Under the pieces are notes generated by a model. It was not told where the DNA came from. It did not search any database and saw only the letters and a list, made by a program, of their open reading frames with translations. A program made the position numbers and the translations under genes. A stretch of 64,000 nt of DNA, from positions 1 through 64,000 of the forward strand of contig NZ_JNCA01000013.1 in NCBI RefSeq assembly GCF_000695795.1, read 5' to 3'. Origin of the DNA: Flavobacterium seoulense. Its GTDB lineage: Bacteria; Bacteroidota; Bacteroidia; Flavobacteriales; Flavobacteriaceae. Positions 26,901 through 34,531 of the stretch are shown piece after piece (position 1 is the first letter of the stretch; every line of letters starts with the position of its first letter).

Positions 26901-27978
26901 GTCTAACATTTGCAGCAAGAACATTATCCTGCGTATTGTAAGCAAACAACTGAGGTCTGTTTTCTATTTTCGAATATAACTCAGCTACTCTGGGATGCGC
27001 ATATTGATCAGTTTTAAATGTCCATCCCGAAATGAATGTCTGGTTATCAAATGTTGCTGTAAGGCTTACATTTTCATTCATTACTACTGAATTACTCAAT
27101 GATGTAGAACCATTTGACCAATTGCTGAATTTGATAATATCGTTTTCAACGGCAGTAATTGTAACAGTAGTACCTTTTTCATAAACCGAAAACCCGCCAT
27201 CTTTACCAGCTGGTGAAACCGTATAATCGCCTAATCCAAATGCACCGGCAAGATTTACATTCAGCGTATAAGTACTCAGTGCTTCATACTCTGCAACTAA
27301 AGTAGTATTAGCATTAATAGTAAATATATAAGGGTTTGCTGTTGATACTGCTGCCCCATTTCCATCTACCCATCGGGTAAATTTATAGCCAAAATTTTTA
27401 TTGGCAGTTAATGTTATTTCTGTTCCCTGATTGAACTGTGTTCCCGCCGGATTTAAAGTAACTGTTCCTGATGAAGCAGGGCTTACATTAGTCGTTAAGG
27501 TGTAAGTAACCGCATTAGGATTATTGGTTACTTTTTCTAAATAATCTAAATTAAATAAATATCCTGTATTGGTGGGATGTTTAAATATAAGATATAAATC
27601 ATGCACTCCAGTAGTGGGAGTAATTGCTGCTGAAAACTTTTTGTAATCAGTCCATCCCGTACTTCCTGATACAGTTGCTGTACCTACTAAAGTACCATCG
27701 GCAGCATCTAAACGAAATTCAATCGTTCCTCCTATTGTCCCTGAAGCTGCCACATCAAAACGAGTGACAAATTCAGTAAACGGAATAGCATTAAATTTAA
27801 TCCAGGTATTATTTTTAATGTAACCCACATTTCCTGTACCCGAAAGACTGGCATTCGTTTCTGCTCGTGCTCCCGAAGCACCATTAAAAGTTTCACCTTC
27901 AATTCGCTGAATGGTTTGCGAAAATCCCATTGCTGAAAAGAGTATCAGCAACAAGAACATAAAGTATTGTTTTTTCAT
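20938..27978 (-). CDS. Giant secreted pectinase: CE8 pectin methylesterase plus PL1 pectate lyase with type IX sorting domain
   Basis: A 2346-residue extracellular protein. In order: signal peptide (1-20); CBM6/35-like module (IEGETFNGASGA, about 25-150); two InlB/bacterial-repeat modules (to about 315); a discoidin-like beta region; Ig-like domain; CE8 methylesterase (about 593-864, with GDVDFICGG and YLGRPWQNA); FN3-like and InlB repeats; a beta-helix-like stretch; PL1 pectate lyase (about 1344-1729, with GAEGHGKYVTGGRGGKVI, VDHCSMSWSTDE and RNPRLGEYAN); a DUF4957/DUF5123-like helix (about 1790-2110, ending GDPRWL); InlB repeats; and a C-terminal type A sorting domain (about 2276-2346). The two enzymes act in sequence: de-esterification exposes galacturonan for lyase cleavage. 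Confidence 0.92.
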   Translation of the reverse strand: MKKQYFMFLLLILFSAMGFSQTIQRIEGETFNGASGARAETNASLSGTGNVGYIKNNTWIKFNAIPFTEFVTRFDVAASGTIGGTIEFRLDAADGTLVGTATVSGSTGWTDYKKFSAAITPTTGVHDLYLIFKHPTNTGYLFNLDYLEKVTNNPNAVTYTLTTNVSPASSGTVTLNPAGTQFNQGTEITLTANKNFGYKFTRWVDGNGAAVSTANPYIFTINANTTLVAEYEALSTYTLNVNLAGAFGLGDYTVSPAGKDGGFSVYEKGTTVTITAVENDIIKFSNWSNGSTSLSNSVVMNENVSLTATFDNQTFISGWTFKTDQYAHPRVAELYSKIENRPQLFAYNTQDNVLAANVRLQNRGGKNGFCVWNTDRGQFFYFMTTLSTIGYKNINIASGLIGYYYGCDEWTFQYSLDGVNFQNVSALTTINTNSITSIGGTLPVEAEGKEKIYIRWFPNVNGTKHGSATDVTATVLSNVMIKADEIAVLDNVAPVLLSSLPENASVTAGASGTVILNYDEKVQLGTGQATLNGKNLNAEFVNKTVKFSYFGLEYDKQYTFSLPAGFIKDISGNNAAAVNLSFKTMVKPIPVKRNFDLIVDANATADQIASGKYVKTIAEAFTKAPSNSSAKFLVLITNGTYNLGGDGTNPQGILLQLPSGKNNVSLIAQSKDKVILQGNPGQGIKNPVLSIEANDLYMENITIEHKDGVINSGQKPALNPAGDRNVYNGVRLRSKQDTQVTGGNRSFYYKSTIEGDVDFICGGGTHWFEECKLVSVAAGYIVAPNHDVNTKYGYIFNNNTITATTSYYLGRPWQNAPRAVYLNTTMVNEPNTLGWASMGTVPAIFAEYNSVNANGIAVNTANRTNVFNVNNVPQTGNYNPVLTKEQAAEYTIENVLSGTDKWNPRLIVEQLGAPSNLLVSGNNTLKWDTNQYAICYVVTKDSKVVAITTDATYVDSDTTPGSHAYTVQAANEYGGLSTLSSINMTINGGTAKPTISYINSIGNVGLTNLTPTEYTQGTAVTLPTPTMQGYNFYGWSNSATVPNTIKEVASTVTGNQTFYAFWGVNGNNQADTVIPPANFDYVFTAAVNKSWDNAGNFTPATMPEAGKQVSVIKEIETTATVFPADLTFSGEGALRLRGAHKATGSLIFKENSRIYYNTSGAGMSLEAPIIVKANVKCEMLSGIANQTTMTLTGAISGSGTIIPLNIGQGTNLNTGTVLLKGDNSEFAGIWDLTQKSTKFPELNYVTAIEGASANAFGSGTINVDKDNFVIFSHENAAGDNLILNLSGTATAVLNTVLKVKKFVLNGTELAEGTYSKNTHSTFFTGEGSIVVNKNSSGGGNTEQTAAFPGAEGHGKYVTGGRGGKVIYVTNLNDSGAGSLRDAINQSGPRIVLFKVSGTISLQSELNITDNITIAGQTAPGGGITLKDYNVKVRGNNVILRYLRFRMGDAKNVENDALGGRFQKNIIVDHCSMSWSTDECVSFYQNENFTLQWCIISESLRNSVHGKGAHGYGGVWGGKNASFHHNLLAHHDSRNPRLGEYANDPFALTDLVDIRNNVIYNWGGNSCYGGDAMNVNLVNNYWKPGPGTSNSTKERILSTGRSLDTTSPLYGIFGKYFVDGNHVVGSTRATQDNWTYGVYNQFHGSQLPVSDDQKATLKINTPHNPGEITTHSATKAYELVLEHAGANLFRDAVDLRAVNDTRAGNATIMNGGNGSTNGYIDTQSATGGWPVLPTAEAPVDTDGDGMPDAWETSHGLNPNSSIDGNLKTLDSGYTNVEVYINGIVKNITDNQNGSLDVHVTPEDFIEKYNKAEDGTKFIMATGTYNATNLEVKNHKYRFVPDENAKPVLSGNFYSEKPEIITGSFSFDGVAIDMTNGSANLIQLKNGASISGLEIKNATIKGIKQSLLVTEGNSESAIAAITIDNCIIDGTATNGANFIQPDSHIVNSISIKNSTIYNFEKANNFLLLQKKDAVNQAVTIAVENNTIYNVGSQDNNALVSIDGHYSNASAYTFKNNIVQQSSENPKAIFMFRSTNVAGAGTAILDNNLMVGVTSQSVKGTVTVAETNIKTLSGLGMTMLVFPNPSAGDFSFSKNAALATAGIGGVALGDPRWLKTTATFSSVTYINAIDGQTMTTLSPLEYREGNIQVLPTPVLDGYVFFGWSNSETVPNVIKSISATAKGNQVFYAFWGEGGNNRPINSGPTNYTISYLNLPKLVINPNAKTVEIGKGYQLLEPQCRGYRFMGWFSDAAYSDEIIGFSATQSQNTTVYARWKKLNEFYAYPSVAKHSVTLKSSIENDTVNIVSVTGTVLKQVKTTNLETEIPVSDLPMGYYLIQSEKSGLTTKIIVK

Positions 27979-28139
27979 TTTTTTGGTTGGTTTTAGTTAA
28001 TAGTCTGTTTTAACTTCCTTAGTAAAATTTGAAAGATTCATTACCAGAAGTTTATTTGATTTAATATTCTTTTTGCTTCATATATTTATTAGGTTTAAGT
28101 GTTAGATTTTTTTGATTTACAGAACCAATAATTTTGTTT

Positions 28140-29813
28140 TTACTCCATTATTTTTACTTGATTTTTAACGGATTCCGGTAGTTTTACCACATCAAAAGTC
28201 ATTTTTTCTCCATTGGTTTTTACTGAAATAGCTTTAGTCGCTAAACCTCCAGCCCAAAACAATTGATTTTCTCCTGTAGCTTTAAAACTTTCGATATTTA
28301 CATTTTGACTATTCGAAATACTTGCCGCTATGCCAGGTTTGTCTAATCGTAAATCGATATTTTGAAAGTCAATGTTTTTAGCATAATTCATTTGGATACC
28401 AACATCTGATCGAATGATCATATTTTTGAATTGTAAATTTTGCACCGGCATTTCTGGAATTCCCATGATTTTTAAAGCTTGTTTTGCTCCGTTTACATAA
28501 ATATTCTTGAAATACATATTTTTAAATGCCGGAGTTTCTTCCGAAACTGGAATTTTTTCAACAGTTACTTCACCTGTTTGCGGATCTTCTTTAATGGCTT
28601 TTTCAAAATAGTACAGGTTAAAATTAATAGCATCGGTAGGGATATTATTCATCCTGATATCTTCCATCCAAATATTCTCAACCACACCACCTCGGCCTCT
28701 TACTGATTTAAAACGAAGCCCACAATCGGTACCATTAAAAGTTAGGTTTTTAGCAAATATATTTTTAACACCGCCCGACATTTCACTACCAATAGTAAAA
28801 CCACCATGAGCATGATAGACTACACAATCAGTGATTACAAAAAATTCAGTTGGTTTTCCTCGCTCCCTGCCTTCTTTATCTTTCCCTGATTTGATACAAA
28901 TGGCATCATCACCCACATCAAAACGACAATTAGTAACCGTGCCTATTCTACAAGATTCTAAATCTAAGCCATCACCATTTTGAGAATACCAGGGATTTCG
29001 AATAGTCAAATTGCTCAATGTAACATGTTCACACAATAACGGATTGACATTCCATGCAGGAGAATTTTGGAAAGTAACCCCGTCTAATAACAGCTTTTTA
29101 CAATTCACCAAACTTACCATTACAGGTCGTAATGCCTGTTTGTAAGGTTTCATATTCTCAGCTGTAGGCGTTTTAGGCAATTTGCTTTTTTCTTCGTTAC
29201 CAATAAAAGCTCCCTCTGATGGATACCAAATTTTACCGTCTTTAGATAAAACACCGCCGGATTGAATTAATTCCTGCCATTGTCCTGCTGTCATTTTTCC
29301 AATTTTAACCGGACGCCAGGCAGCACCATTTCCGTCAAAAATTCCTTCACCTGTAATGGCAATGTTTTCTAAATCAACTCCCATAATAGGAGATTCACAA
29401 CGAAGTACCTTATTTCCCTCAAAATAAGATTCAATCAGTTGGTATTGATTTAAATCGGCAGTAAACGAAATGAAAGCACCATTTTTAGTATGCAAATTCA
29501 CGTTGCTTTTCATTTTGATAGGTCCCGTAGTCCATAATCCCGCAGGAATTACAACCACGCCTCCACCAGATTGCGAAGCTTTAGTAATGGCATTATTTAT
29601 TGCTGTTGTACAAAGTTCTTCCGTATTAGGAATCGCTCCAAAATCAGTAATACTTAAAGTATCTGCTTTAAATTTCGGAATTTGTACTTCCGGCATTGTA
29701 AAAGGAAGATTAGTTTTTACAGCAGTTTTATTTTGAGCAAAAATGGTATTACTACAAGAAATAACAGCCAATAGTACCGTACCAATAAGGAAACTTGTTT
29801 TAAATTTTATCAT
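28140..29813 (-). CDS. Polygalacturonase, GH28
   Basis: A 557-residue exported GH28 beta-helix enzyme that hydrolyses alpha-1,4-galacturonan. The N-terminus is a signal peptide with a possible lipobox (AVISC, Cys about 20). Family signatures are ITDFGAIPN (about 55), NGDGLDLES (about 278), GDDAICIKSG (about 299), HAHGGFTIGSEMSGG (about 333) and LRFKSVRGRGG (about 365), giving the three Asp residues and the His and Arg-x-Lys of the active site. It lies 12 bp after the GH105 gene. Extra C-terminal residues are consistent with exo-acting members; exo or endo action cannot be decided here. Confidence 0.93.
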   Translation of the reverse strand: MIKFKTSFLIGTVLLAVISCSNTIFAQNKTAVKTNLPFTMPEVQIPKFKADTLSITDFGAIPNTEELCTTAINNAITKASQSGGGVVVIPAGLWTTGPIKMKSNVNLHTKNGAFISFTADLNQYQLIESYFEGNKVLRCESPIMGVDLENIAITGEGIFDGNGAAWRPVKIGKMTAGQWQELIQSGGVLSKDGKIWYPSEGAFIGNEEKSKLPKTPTAENMKPYKQALRPVMVSLVNCKKLLLDGVTFQNSPAWNVNPLLCEHVTLSNLTIRNPWYSQNGDGLDLESCRIGTVTNCRFDVGDDAICIKSGKDKEGRERGKPTEFFVITDCVVYHAHGGFTIGSEMSGGVKNIFAKNLTFNGTDCGLRFKSVRGRGGVVENIWMEDIRMNNIPTDAINFNLYYFEKAIKEDPQTGEVTVEKIPVSEETPAFKNMYFKNIYVNGAKQALKIMGIPEMPVQNLQFKNMIIRSDVGIQMNYAKNIDFQNIDLRLDKPGIAASISNSQNVNIESFKATGENQLFWAGGLATKAISVKTNGEKMTFDVVKLPESVKNQVKIME

Positions 29814-29825
29814 CTATTTAATTCT

Positions 29826-31052
29826 TTATTTTTTATCTGAAATTTTCTGCAATTCAATCCCTGCCATAATAAATGGACCAACCGCTTTAGCATCATTGTC
29901 GCCAATAGGTTCTGAAATATAATAGTCAAATGAACCATCGCGATCCTGAGGATTTTTGCCTCCTAGTCCTGCCACAGAACAGCACTTTGTAATAGTAATA
30001 GTTCCGTCCTGATTCTCTTTGACAAATTGTTTCAGGATTCCGTTGAAACCTTTTGTAGCTGATTTTAAGTAGCTTTTATCGACATAACCATTGCGATACG
30101 CTTTCGCAAAAGAGTACACAAACATTGTAGAACAGGTCGATTCGAGATAATTTCCTTTTCGTCCTGGCTGATCCATTACCTGCCACCAAACACCTGAATC
30201 TTTTTCCTGCGCTTTGAGAACTGCTGCAAATACTTTTTGAAGAATTTGTATCAATTCTTTACGCTTTGGATGTTCTTTTGGAACAAAGTCTAAAATATCA
30301 ACCAAAGCCATACAATACCAGCCTTGAGCCCTACTCCAAATATGAGAGGAAAGTCCGGTTTGTTTATTGGCCCAAAACTGAGCCCGTTTTTCATCATAAC
30401 CATGAAAATTCAATCCTGTTTTAGGATCAAAAGTGTGCTTTTGAATCAATTCTACCTGCAAAATAGCATCATCAATCGACTTTGGAACATTGAAAACAAC
30501 GCCGTATTCTGCCGAAAACGGATCGGCCATATACACTCCGTCAAGCCACATTTGCCAAGGATAATTTTTCTTATGCCAATATCCTCCATCGGAATTTCGT
30601 GGATGTGATTCCAACTGTTTGTACAAAGTATCCATCGCTTTTTTATAGCGCTCTTCACCTGTTTTATTATAAATTTCGAAAAGTATTTTACCGGAATTTA
30701 TCAAGTCAAGACTGTATCTATCCAATGCATAACCGCCTAGTATTTTTCCGTTTTTATCAATCAGCTGATCGGCATATAAAATTCCGTAATCCCAATATTT
30801 TTGCTCTTTGGTATAATTGTATAATTTTTGGCTGGCTAATGTTACCAAACCATTGGTATAATTCCATTTTGGATTTTTTGCTCCATCCAGAAACACCGGA
30901 TTTGGAATACGCTTTTGATCGGAATCAGCCATTTTTTTAGCCCATTCGATTGGTGCAATTCCTTCGAAATCATTCTTGGATTTAGATTGTCCGAATACAA
31001 TTGTAGTATTTACAAGCAAAACAAAAAAACTATGTTTAATTCTGTTTTTCAT
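29826..31052 (-). CDS. Unsaturated uronyl hydrolase, GH105
   Basis: A 408-residue exported enzyme with a signal peptide (1-21), expected to remove the unsaturated uronic acid that PL1 and PL11 lyases leave on oligosaccharides. Blocks of the (alpha/alpha)6 barrel family are GLVTLASQKLYNYT, YWHKKNYPWQMWLDGVYMADPF (catalytic Asp about 170), HIWSRAQGWYCMALVDILDF, GNYLESTCSTMFVYSFAKA and DYYISEPIGDNDAKAVGPFI. Length fits the family. It sits between GH43 (5 bp upstream) and GH28 (12 bp downstream) in one transcript. Confidence 0.92.
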   Translation of the reverse strand: MKNRIKHSFFVLLVNTTIVFGQSKSKNDFEGIAPIEWAKKMADSDQKRIPNPVFLDGAKNPKWNYTNGLVTLASQKLYNYTKEQKYWDYGILYADQLIDKNGKILGGYALDRYSLDLINSGKILFEIYNKTGEERYKKAMDTLYKQLESHPRNSDGGYWHKKNYPWQMWLDGVYMADPFSAEYGVVFNVPKSIDDAILQVELIQKHTFDPKTGLNFHGYDEKRAQFWANKQTGLSSHIWSRAQGWYCMALVDILDFVPKEHPKRKELIQILQKVFAAVLKAQEKDSGVWWQVMDQPGRKGNYLESTCSTMFVYSFAKAYRNGYVDKSYLKSATKGFNGILKQFVKENQDGTITITKCCSVAGLGGKNPQDRDGSFDYYISEPIGDNDAKAVGPFIMAGIELQKISDKK

Positions 31053-31057
31053 AAGCG

Positions 31058-32716
31058 CTATTTATTATCATCGTTTATTCTGAACCAATCATAATCAGCA
31101 TAACTGCTATCGCTAATGCTTTTAGTTCCTGTTGCAAAAAGTCCGATTTTTGCTCCTACCCATCGCCCTGCACGAGGCGTAAAAGCTTTACCAAATGCCT
31201 TGAAATTATTTCCGTCAGTGCTGTAATAAAAAGTAACACTCGCATCAAAAGGTTCTTTTTTAGTTATCATTTCGACTTTAGAACGGAAATAGATTGTTTT
31301 TTTATCAATAGGTATTGATACAATTTCGGTTTCAGCTTCTTTAGAGGTACGGGCATTTTTCATACTGCGTTGTACTAACTTTAATTTCCCTAAATTATCC
31401 TGCTCGATAGCGATATAAGAGTAATCTTCGCCAAAAACAATCAGACCGGTATTCGATTCGCCAGCATCAGGATTATTTTCGAAAGTGAGTTTAGTAGTTG
31501 CTGTAAAATTATCTCCGGGAAATTTTTGTAATAAAAGATTTGGTACCATCCACATTGTTTTCATATCCTTTTGACGCGGAATACAATTAAGGCGCATATA
31601 GCCTAAATTAGCCGATGACCATCCCCAGTGTTCCGCCGGATTTTGATTGGCCTGCCATTGCCATTGCAATCCCAATTGATGACTATTAAATTCATCTGAA
31701 GAAACAAGAGGAGTCGCAGGATAATTTTGACCAACATTAGGTTTTGTCCATTCCATTACCGGCTCTCCAATACCATCCTTGTTTGTATCAACTCCTATAA
31801 TTGGCCAGGCATTTTTCCATACCACAGGTTGCATATGAACAATTCGTCCATAAGCCCAACGATCCTGAAAATGTAAGAACCATCCCTCGCCGTTTGGTGT
31901 TTCTACATAAGCTCCCTGATGCGGTCCATTGACTGGAGAATTCCCTTGATTTAATACAATTTTAGACTCATACGGTCCCCAAACATTTTTAGAACGCATT
32001 GCGAGTTGCCATCCTGGTTTTACTCCGCCTGCAGGTGACCAAATCCAATAATATCCTTCCTTTTTATAAATTTTAGTCCCTTCGGCAGTAGTATGTCCTT
32101 TATGACCGTCAAAAACCATAGCCGGATTGCCTATTAATTTGGTACCATCTGGAGTTAATTCAGATAACATTAAAACAGTTTTTACATTGGCACGACTACC
32201 CGCAAAAGCATACGATAAATAAGCTCTTCCATCTTCGTCCCAAAACGGACAGGTATCAATAATTCCTTTGGCTTCTTTTACTAAAACCGGTTCTTCCCAA
32301 GTGCCAGCAGGGTTTTTAGTTTTTACCATGTAAATCCCAAAGTCAGGATCACCCCAATAGATATAATATTCGCCTTTGTGATAACGAATAGCTGGAGCCC
32401 AGACACCATCGCCATGACGTACACTTTGATAATGTGCTATAGGAAACTGATTTTGTAATGCGTACCCAATTAACTGCCAGTTAACCAAATCTTTTGAATG
32501 AAGAATGGGCAATCCAGGAGAGCTATTAAAACTGGAAGCAGTCATATAATAGCCATCCTCGCCTGCGCATACATCCGGATCTGAATAATCGACATGTAGA
32601 ATAGGATTTTTGTATTTTCCATTTCCTAAATCGGCATTCCAGCCTTGGGCATTTGCTCCTAACACAGCAACTGTCAAACTCATAGACAGTAGTAATTGTT
32701 TTAATTTCATTTTCAA
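31058..32716 (-). CDS. Glycoside hydrolase family 43 with C-terminal beta-sandwich
   Basis: A 552-residue exported GH43 enzyme, probably beta-xylosidase or alpha-L-arabinofuranosidase. After a signal peptide (1-24) the five-bladed propeller begins with YSDPDVC (catalytic base Asp46), then IIDTCPFWDEDGRAYL (pKa-modulating Asp) and a TTAEGTKIYKK segment holding the likely acid Glu. From about 345 a concanavalin-like C-terminal domain follows (SSDEFNSHQLGLQWQW), as in GH43 members with an XX-type module. It is first of the enzyme genes after the SusC/SusD block, separated by a 153-bp gap with a stable hairpin. Confidence 0.9.
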   Translation of the reverse strand: MKMKLKQLLLSMSLTVAVLGANAQGWNADLGNGKYKNPILHVDYSDPDVCAGEDGYYMTASSFNSSPGLPILHSKDLVNWQLIGYALQNQFPIAHYQSVRHGDGVWAPAIRYHKGEYYIYWGDPDFGIYMVKTKNPAGTWEEPVLVKEAKGIIDTCPFWDEDGRAYLSYAFAGSRANVKTVLMLSELTPDGTKLIGNPAMVFDGHKGHTTAEGTKIYKKEGYYWIWSPAGGVKPGWQLAMRSKNVWGPYESKIVLNQGNSPVNGPHQGAYVETPNGEGWFLHFQDRWAYGRIVHMQPVVWKNAWPIIGVDTNKDGIGEPVMEWTKPNVGQNYPATPLVSSDEFNSHQLGLQWQWQANQNPAEHWGWSSANLGYMRLNCIPRQKDMKTMWMVPNLLLQKFPGDNFTATTKLTFENNPDAGESNTGLIVFGEDYSYIAIEQDNLGKLKLVQRSMKNARTSKEAETEIVSIPIDKKTIYFRSKVEMITKKEPFDASVTFYYSTDGNNFKAFGKAFTPRAGRWVGAKIGLFATGTKSISDSSYADYDWFRINDDNK

Positions 32717-32802
32717 TGTTTATTTAATGTAATTCGCTTATAATAGCACTAACCCGAAAGTCAGTCTATAGTACCCAAAAACTATTTTTATCAAATAGGA
32801 TT

Positions 32803-32832
32803 AAAGAAGTATCCATTACGGATACTTCTTTT
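32803..32832. other. Stable intercistronic hairpin between surface lipoprotein and GH43 genes
   Basis: AAAGAAGTATCC (32803-32814) pairs perfectly with GGATACTTCTTT (32821-32832) across ATTACG. On the minus strand no real U-run follows, so it is probably not a full terminator. It may protect the 3' end of the SusC/SusD part and give uneven expression. No clear -7 box was found between it and GH43. Confidence 0.6.
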
Positions 32833-32869
32833 CAGCCTATTCTATTTAGAAATTGTTAATAGTTTATTT

Positions 32870-34519
32870 TTATGGAAGCCATCTGGTGTCTCCTACTCTG
32901 TTGGTAACAATTGGAGAATTGGAATTCTTGATCATTAAATTCCCTGCAGCCGGATTTACAAATAAATCCTGAGCACTAATTCCTAATTCAGTTCCCTGAA
33001 TGCTGGCAGCACCAAGTAAATAATCGGTAGTTGTATAGTTATTTTCGTAGATTGTAGTCGAATTAGCTCCAATAGCCTGAATTACTTTTCCACAAGCCGA
33101 AGCCAGCAATACATTTTTGAAAATCAAAGTAGAACCTACAGCTTCCGGAATATTAATTAATGATCTGTTATAAGCATAATCATAAATAGTAATATTTTGA
33201 TAGGTTAAATGAATTGGATACTTCGAAGTGCCATAATCAAATAAGTTTTTGAAATTTCGATTTTTATCAGTCGTTTGATAATAATCTCTCATAAAAGTAC
33301 AGTTAGAGAAAATCGCTTTTTTAACATTGTCAGCTCCGGCTGAACCGAAAACAAATGTTCCATAAGGTCCTGTATGTCCTCCTACTTCATCAAAAGTACA
33401 ATAGCTCATATCAAAATTTCCTATCTCCTTATATTTTCCACCGCCCTGATGCCTCCAAAAACCTCTTTTAAAATGATTGAATACACAGTTGTAAAATGAA
33501 ATTTCTCCCACAGTCCAGGCAGTACCACTATTAAAAAAGTAACTGGCATCAATGGTTTGATAGAAACGGATGTTTTCAAATGCTAAAGAACTTAAAAATG
33601 ATCCTTCGGTAATATTCCAGTTTCCGTTCATTTCAATTTGAGGACGTTCTCCCTGTGTACCACCTGTAAGTTTAAAACCTTTTGAAATGGTAAATGGTGT
33701 AATCTTAAACAGCGAACCTGCTTCCAGAAAATATACTGTTCCTTCCGGAATAGCCGGATCAGTATTATTCGCTCTTAACAGAGCATCTAAATCATCCCCT
33801 TTCATAACCAAAATTTGTCCTGGTGATGGTCCTGCCGAGCGGAAATTTTCCTGATTGTATGGTTTGTCATAAACACGCGGCTTCTTAGTATCATAAACAT
33901 TTACATTGTAGGCTGTACTTTTTTCCAGACCTTCAATTTTGGCTTGCCCACTGCTTATTTCTGCTGCAGTCAATTTACGACCTATAGCAGGAATTTCCTT
34001 AGACTGCGCCGGCACAACAGAAATACTATCAACAGGATTTGACGAATCGACTGTCCAGTTTACGGTTACTTCTGTTTCAGTAATATCTACCTTCTCTACA
34101 GGTTTCAATATATGGGCATACACAGGACGTTCTTCTGTTAAAGCACTAGTATAAGCCCATTGCGAATTATGCCCCGGATCCCTATGATTAGCACGTAATC
34201 GAATGTAAAACTGCGTTTTATACGGAATATCATCCATGAAAACCTGGGTTTCAGTAACCGTATATTCTTTGTATAAACTTTTATAATAGTTATCAGTATG
34301 TAATTCTACAGTATAAGTATCTGCATCGTTTACTTTGTACCATACTAAAGCAATAGAATTACTTTTAACTAAAGGAGCTGCAAGTACAAATTTAGGCTGA
34401 AATAAATCCTCAGACTTATTGTAAAGAAAATTGTCAGCCTGACAGGATTTTAGCATTCCACCCAGCACAATCATGCTGATTAATGATAAAATAGAAGTTA
34501 TTCTTTTTAAATTTTTCAT
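32870..34519 (-). CDS. Surface lipoprotein with FN3-like domains and DUF4957/DUF5123 beta-helix, probable glycan-binding protein
   Basis: A 549-residue lipoprotein (lipobox GMLKSC, Cys about 26). The N-terminal half has two FN3-like domains (ALVWYKVNDADTYTVELH; VTVNWTVDSSNPV). The C-terminal half is a parallel beta-helix of DUF4957/DUF5123 type (FENIRFYQTIDASYFFNSG, FKRGFWRHQGGGKYKEIGNF), ending GDTRWLP. A related helix with the same end is built into the giant pectinase at 20938-27978. It follows SusD by 12 bp, the usual slot for a surface glycan-binding protein of a PUL. Binding is likely; lyase-like activity is possible but no catalytic residues were identified. Confidence 0.82.
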   Translation of the reverse strand: MKNLKRITSILSLISMIVLGGMLKSCQADNFLYNKSEDLFQPKFVLAAPLVKSNSIALVWYKVNDADTYTVELHTDNYYKSLYKEYTVTETQVFMDDIPYKTQFYIRLRANHRDPGHNSQWAYTSALTEERPVYAHILKPVEKVDITETEVTVNWTVDSSNPVDSISVVPAQSKEIPAIGRKLTAAEISSGQAKIEGLEKSTAYNVNVYDTKKPRVYDKPYNQENFRSAGPSPGQILVMKGDDLDALLRANNTDPAIPEGTVYFLEAGSLFKITPFTISKGFKLTGGTQGERPQIEMNGNWNITEGSFLSSLAFENIRFYQTIDASYFFNSGTAWTVGEISFYNCVFNHFKRGFWRHQGGGKYKEIGNFDMSYCTFDEVGGHTGPYGTFVFGSAGADNVKKAIFSNCTFMRDYYQTTDKNRNFKNLFDYGTSKYPIHLTYQNITIYDYAYNRSLINIPEAVGSTLIFKNVLLASACGKVIQAIGANSTTIYENNYTTTDYLLGAASIQGTELGISAQDLFVNPAAGNLMIKNSNSPIVTNRVGDTRWLP

Positions 34520-34531
34520 ACTCTGTTTGAT

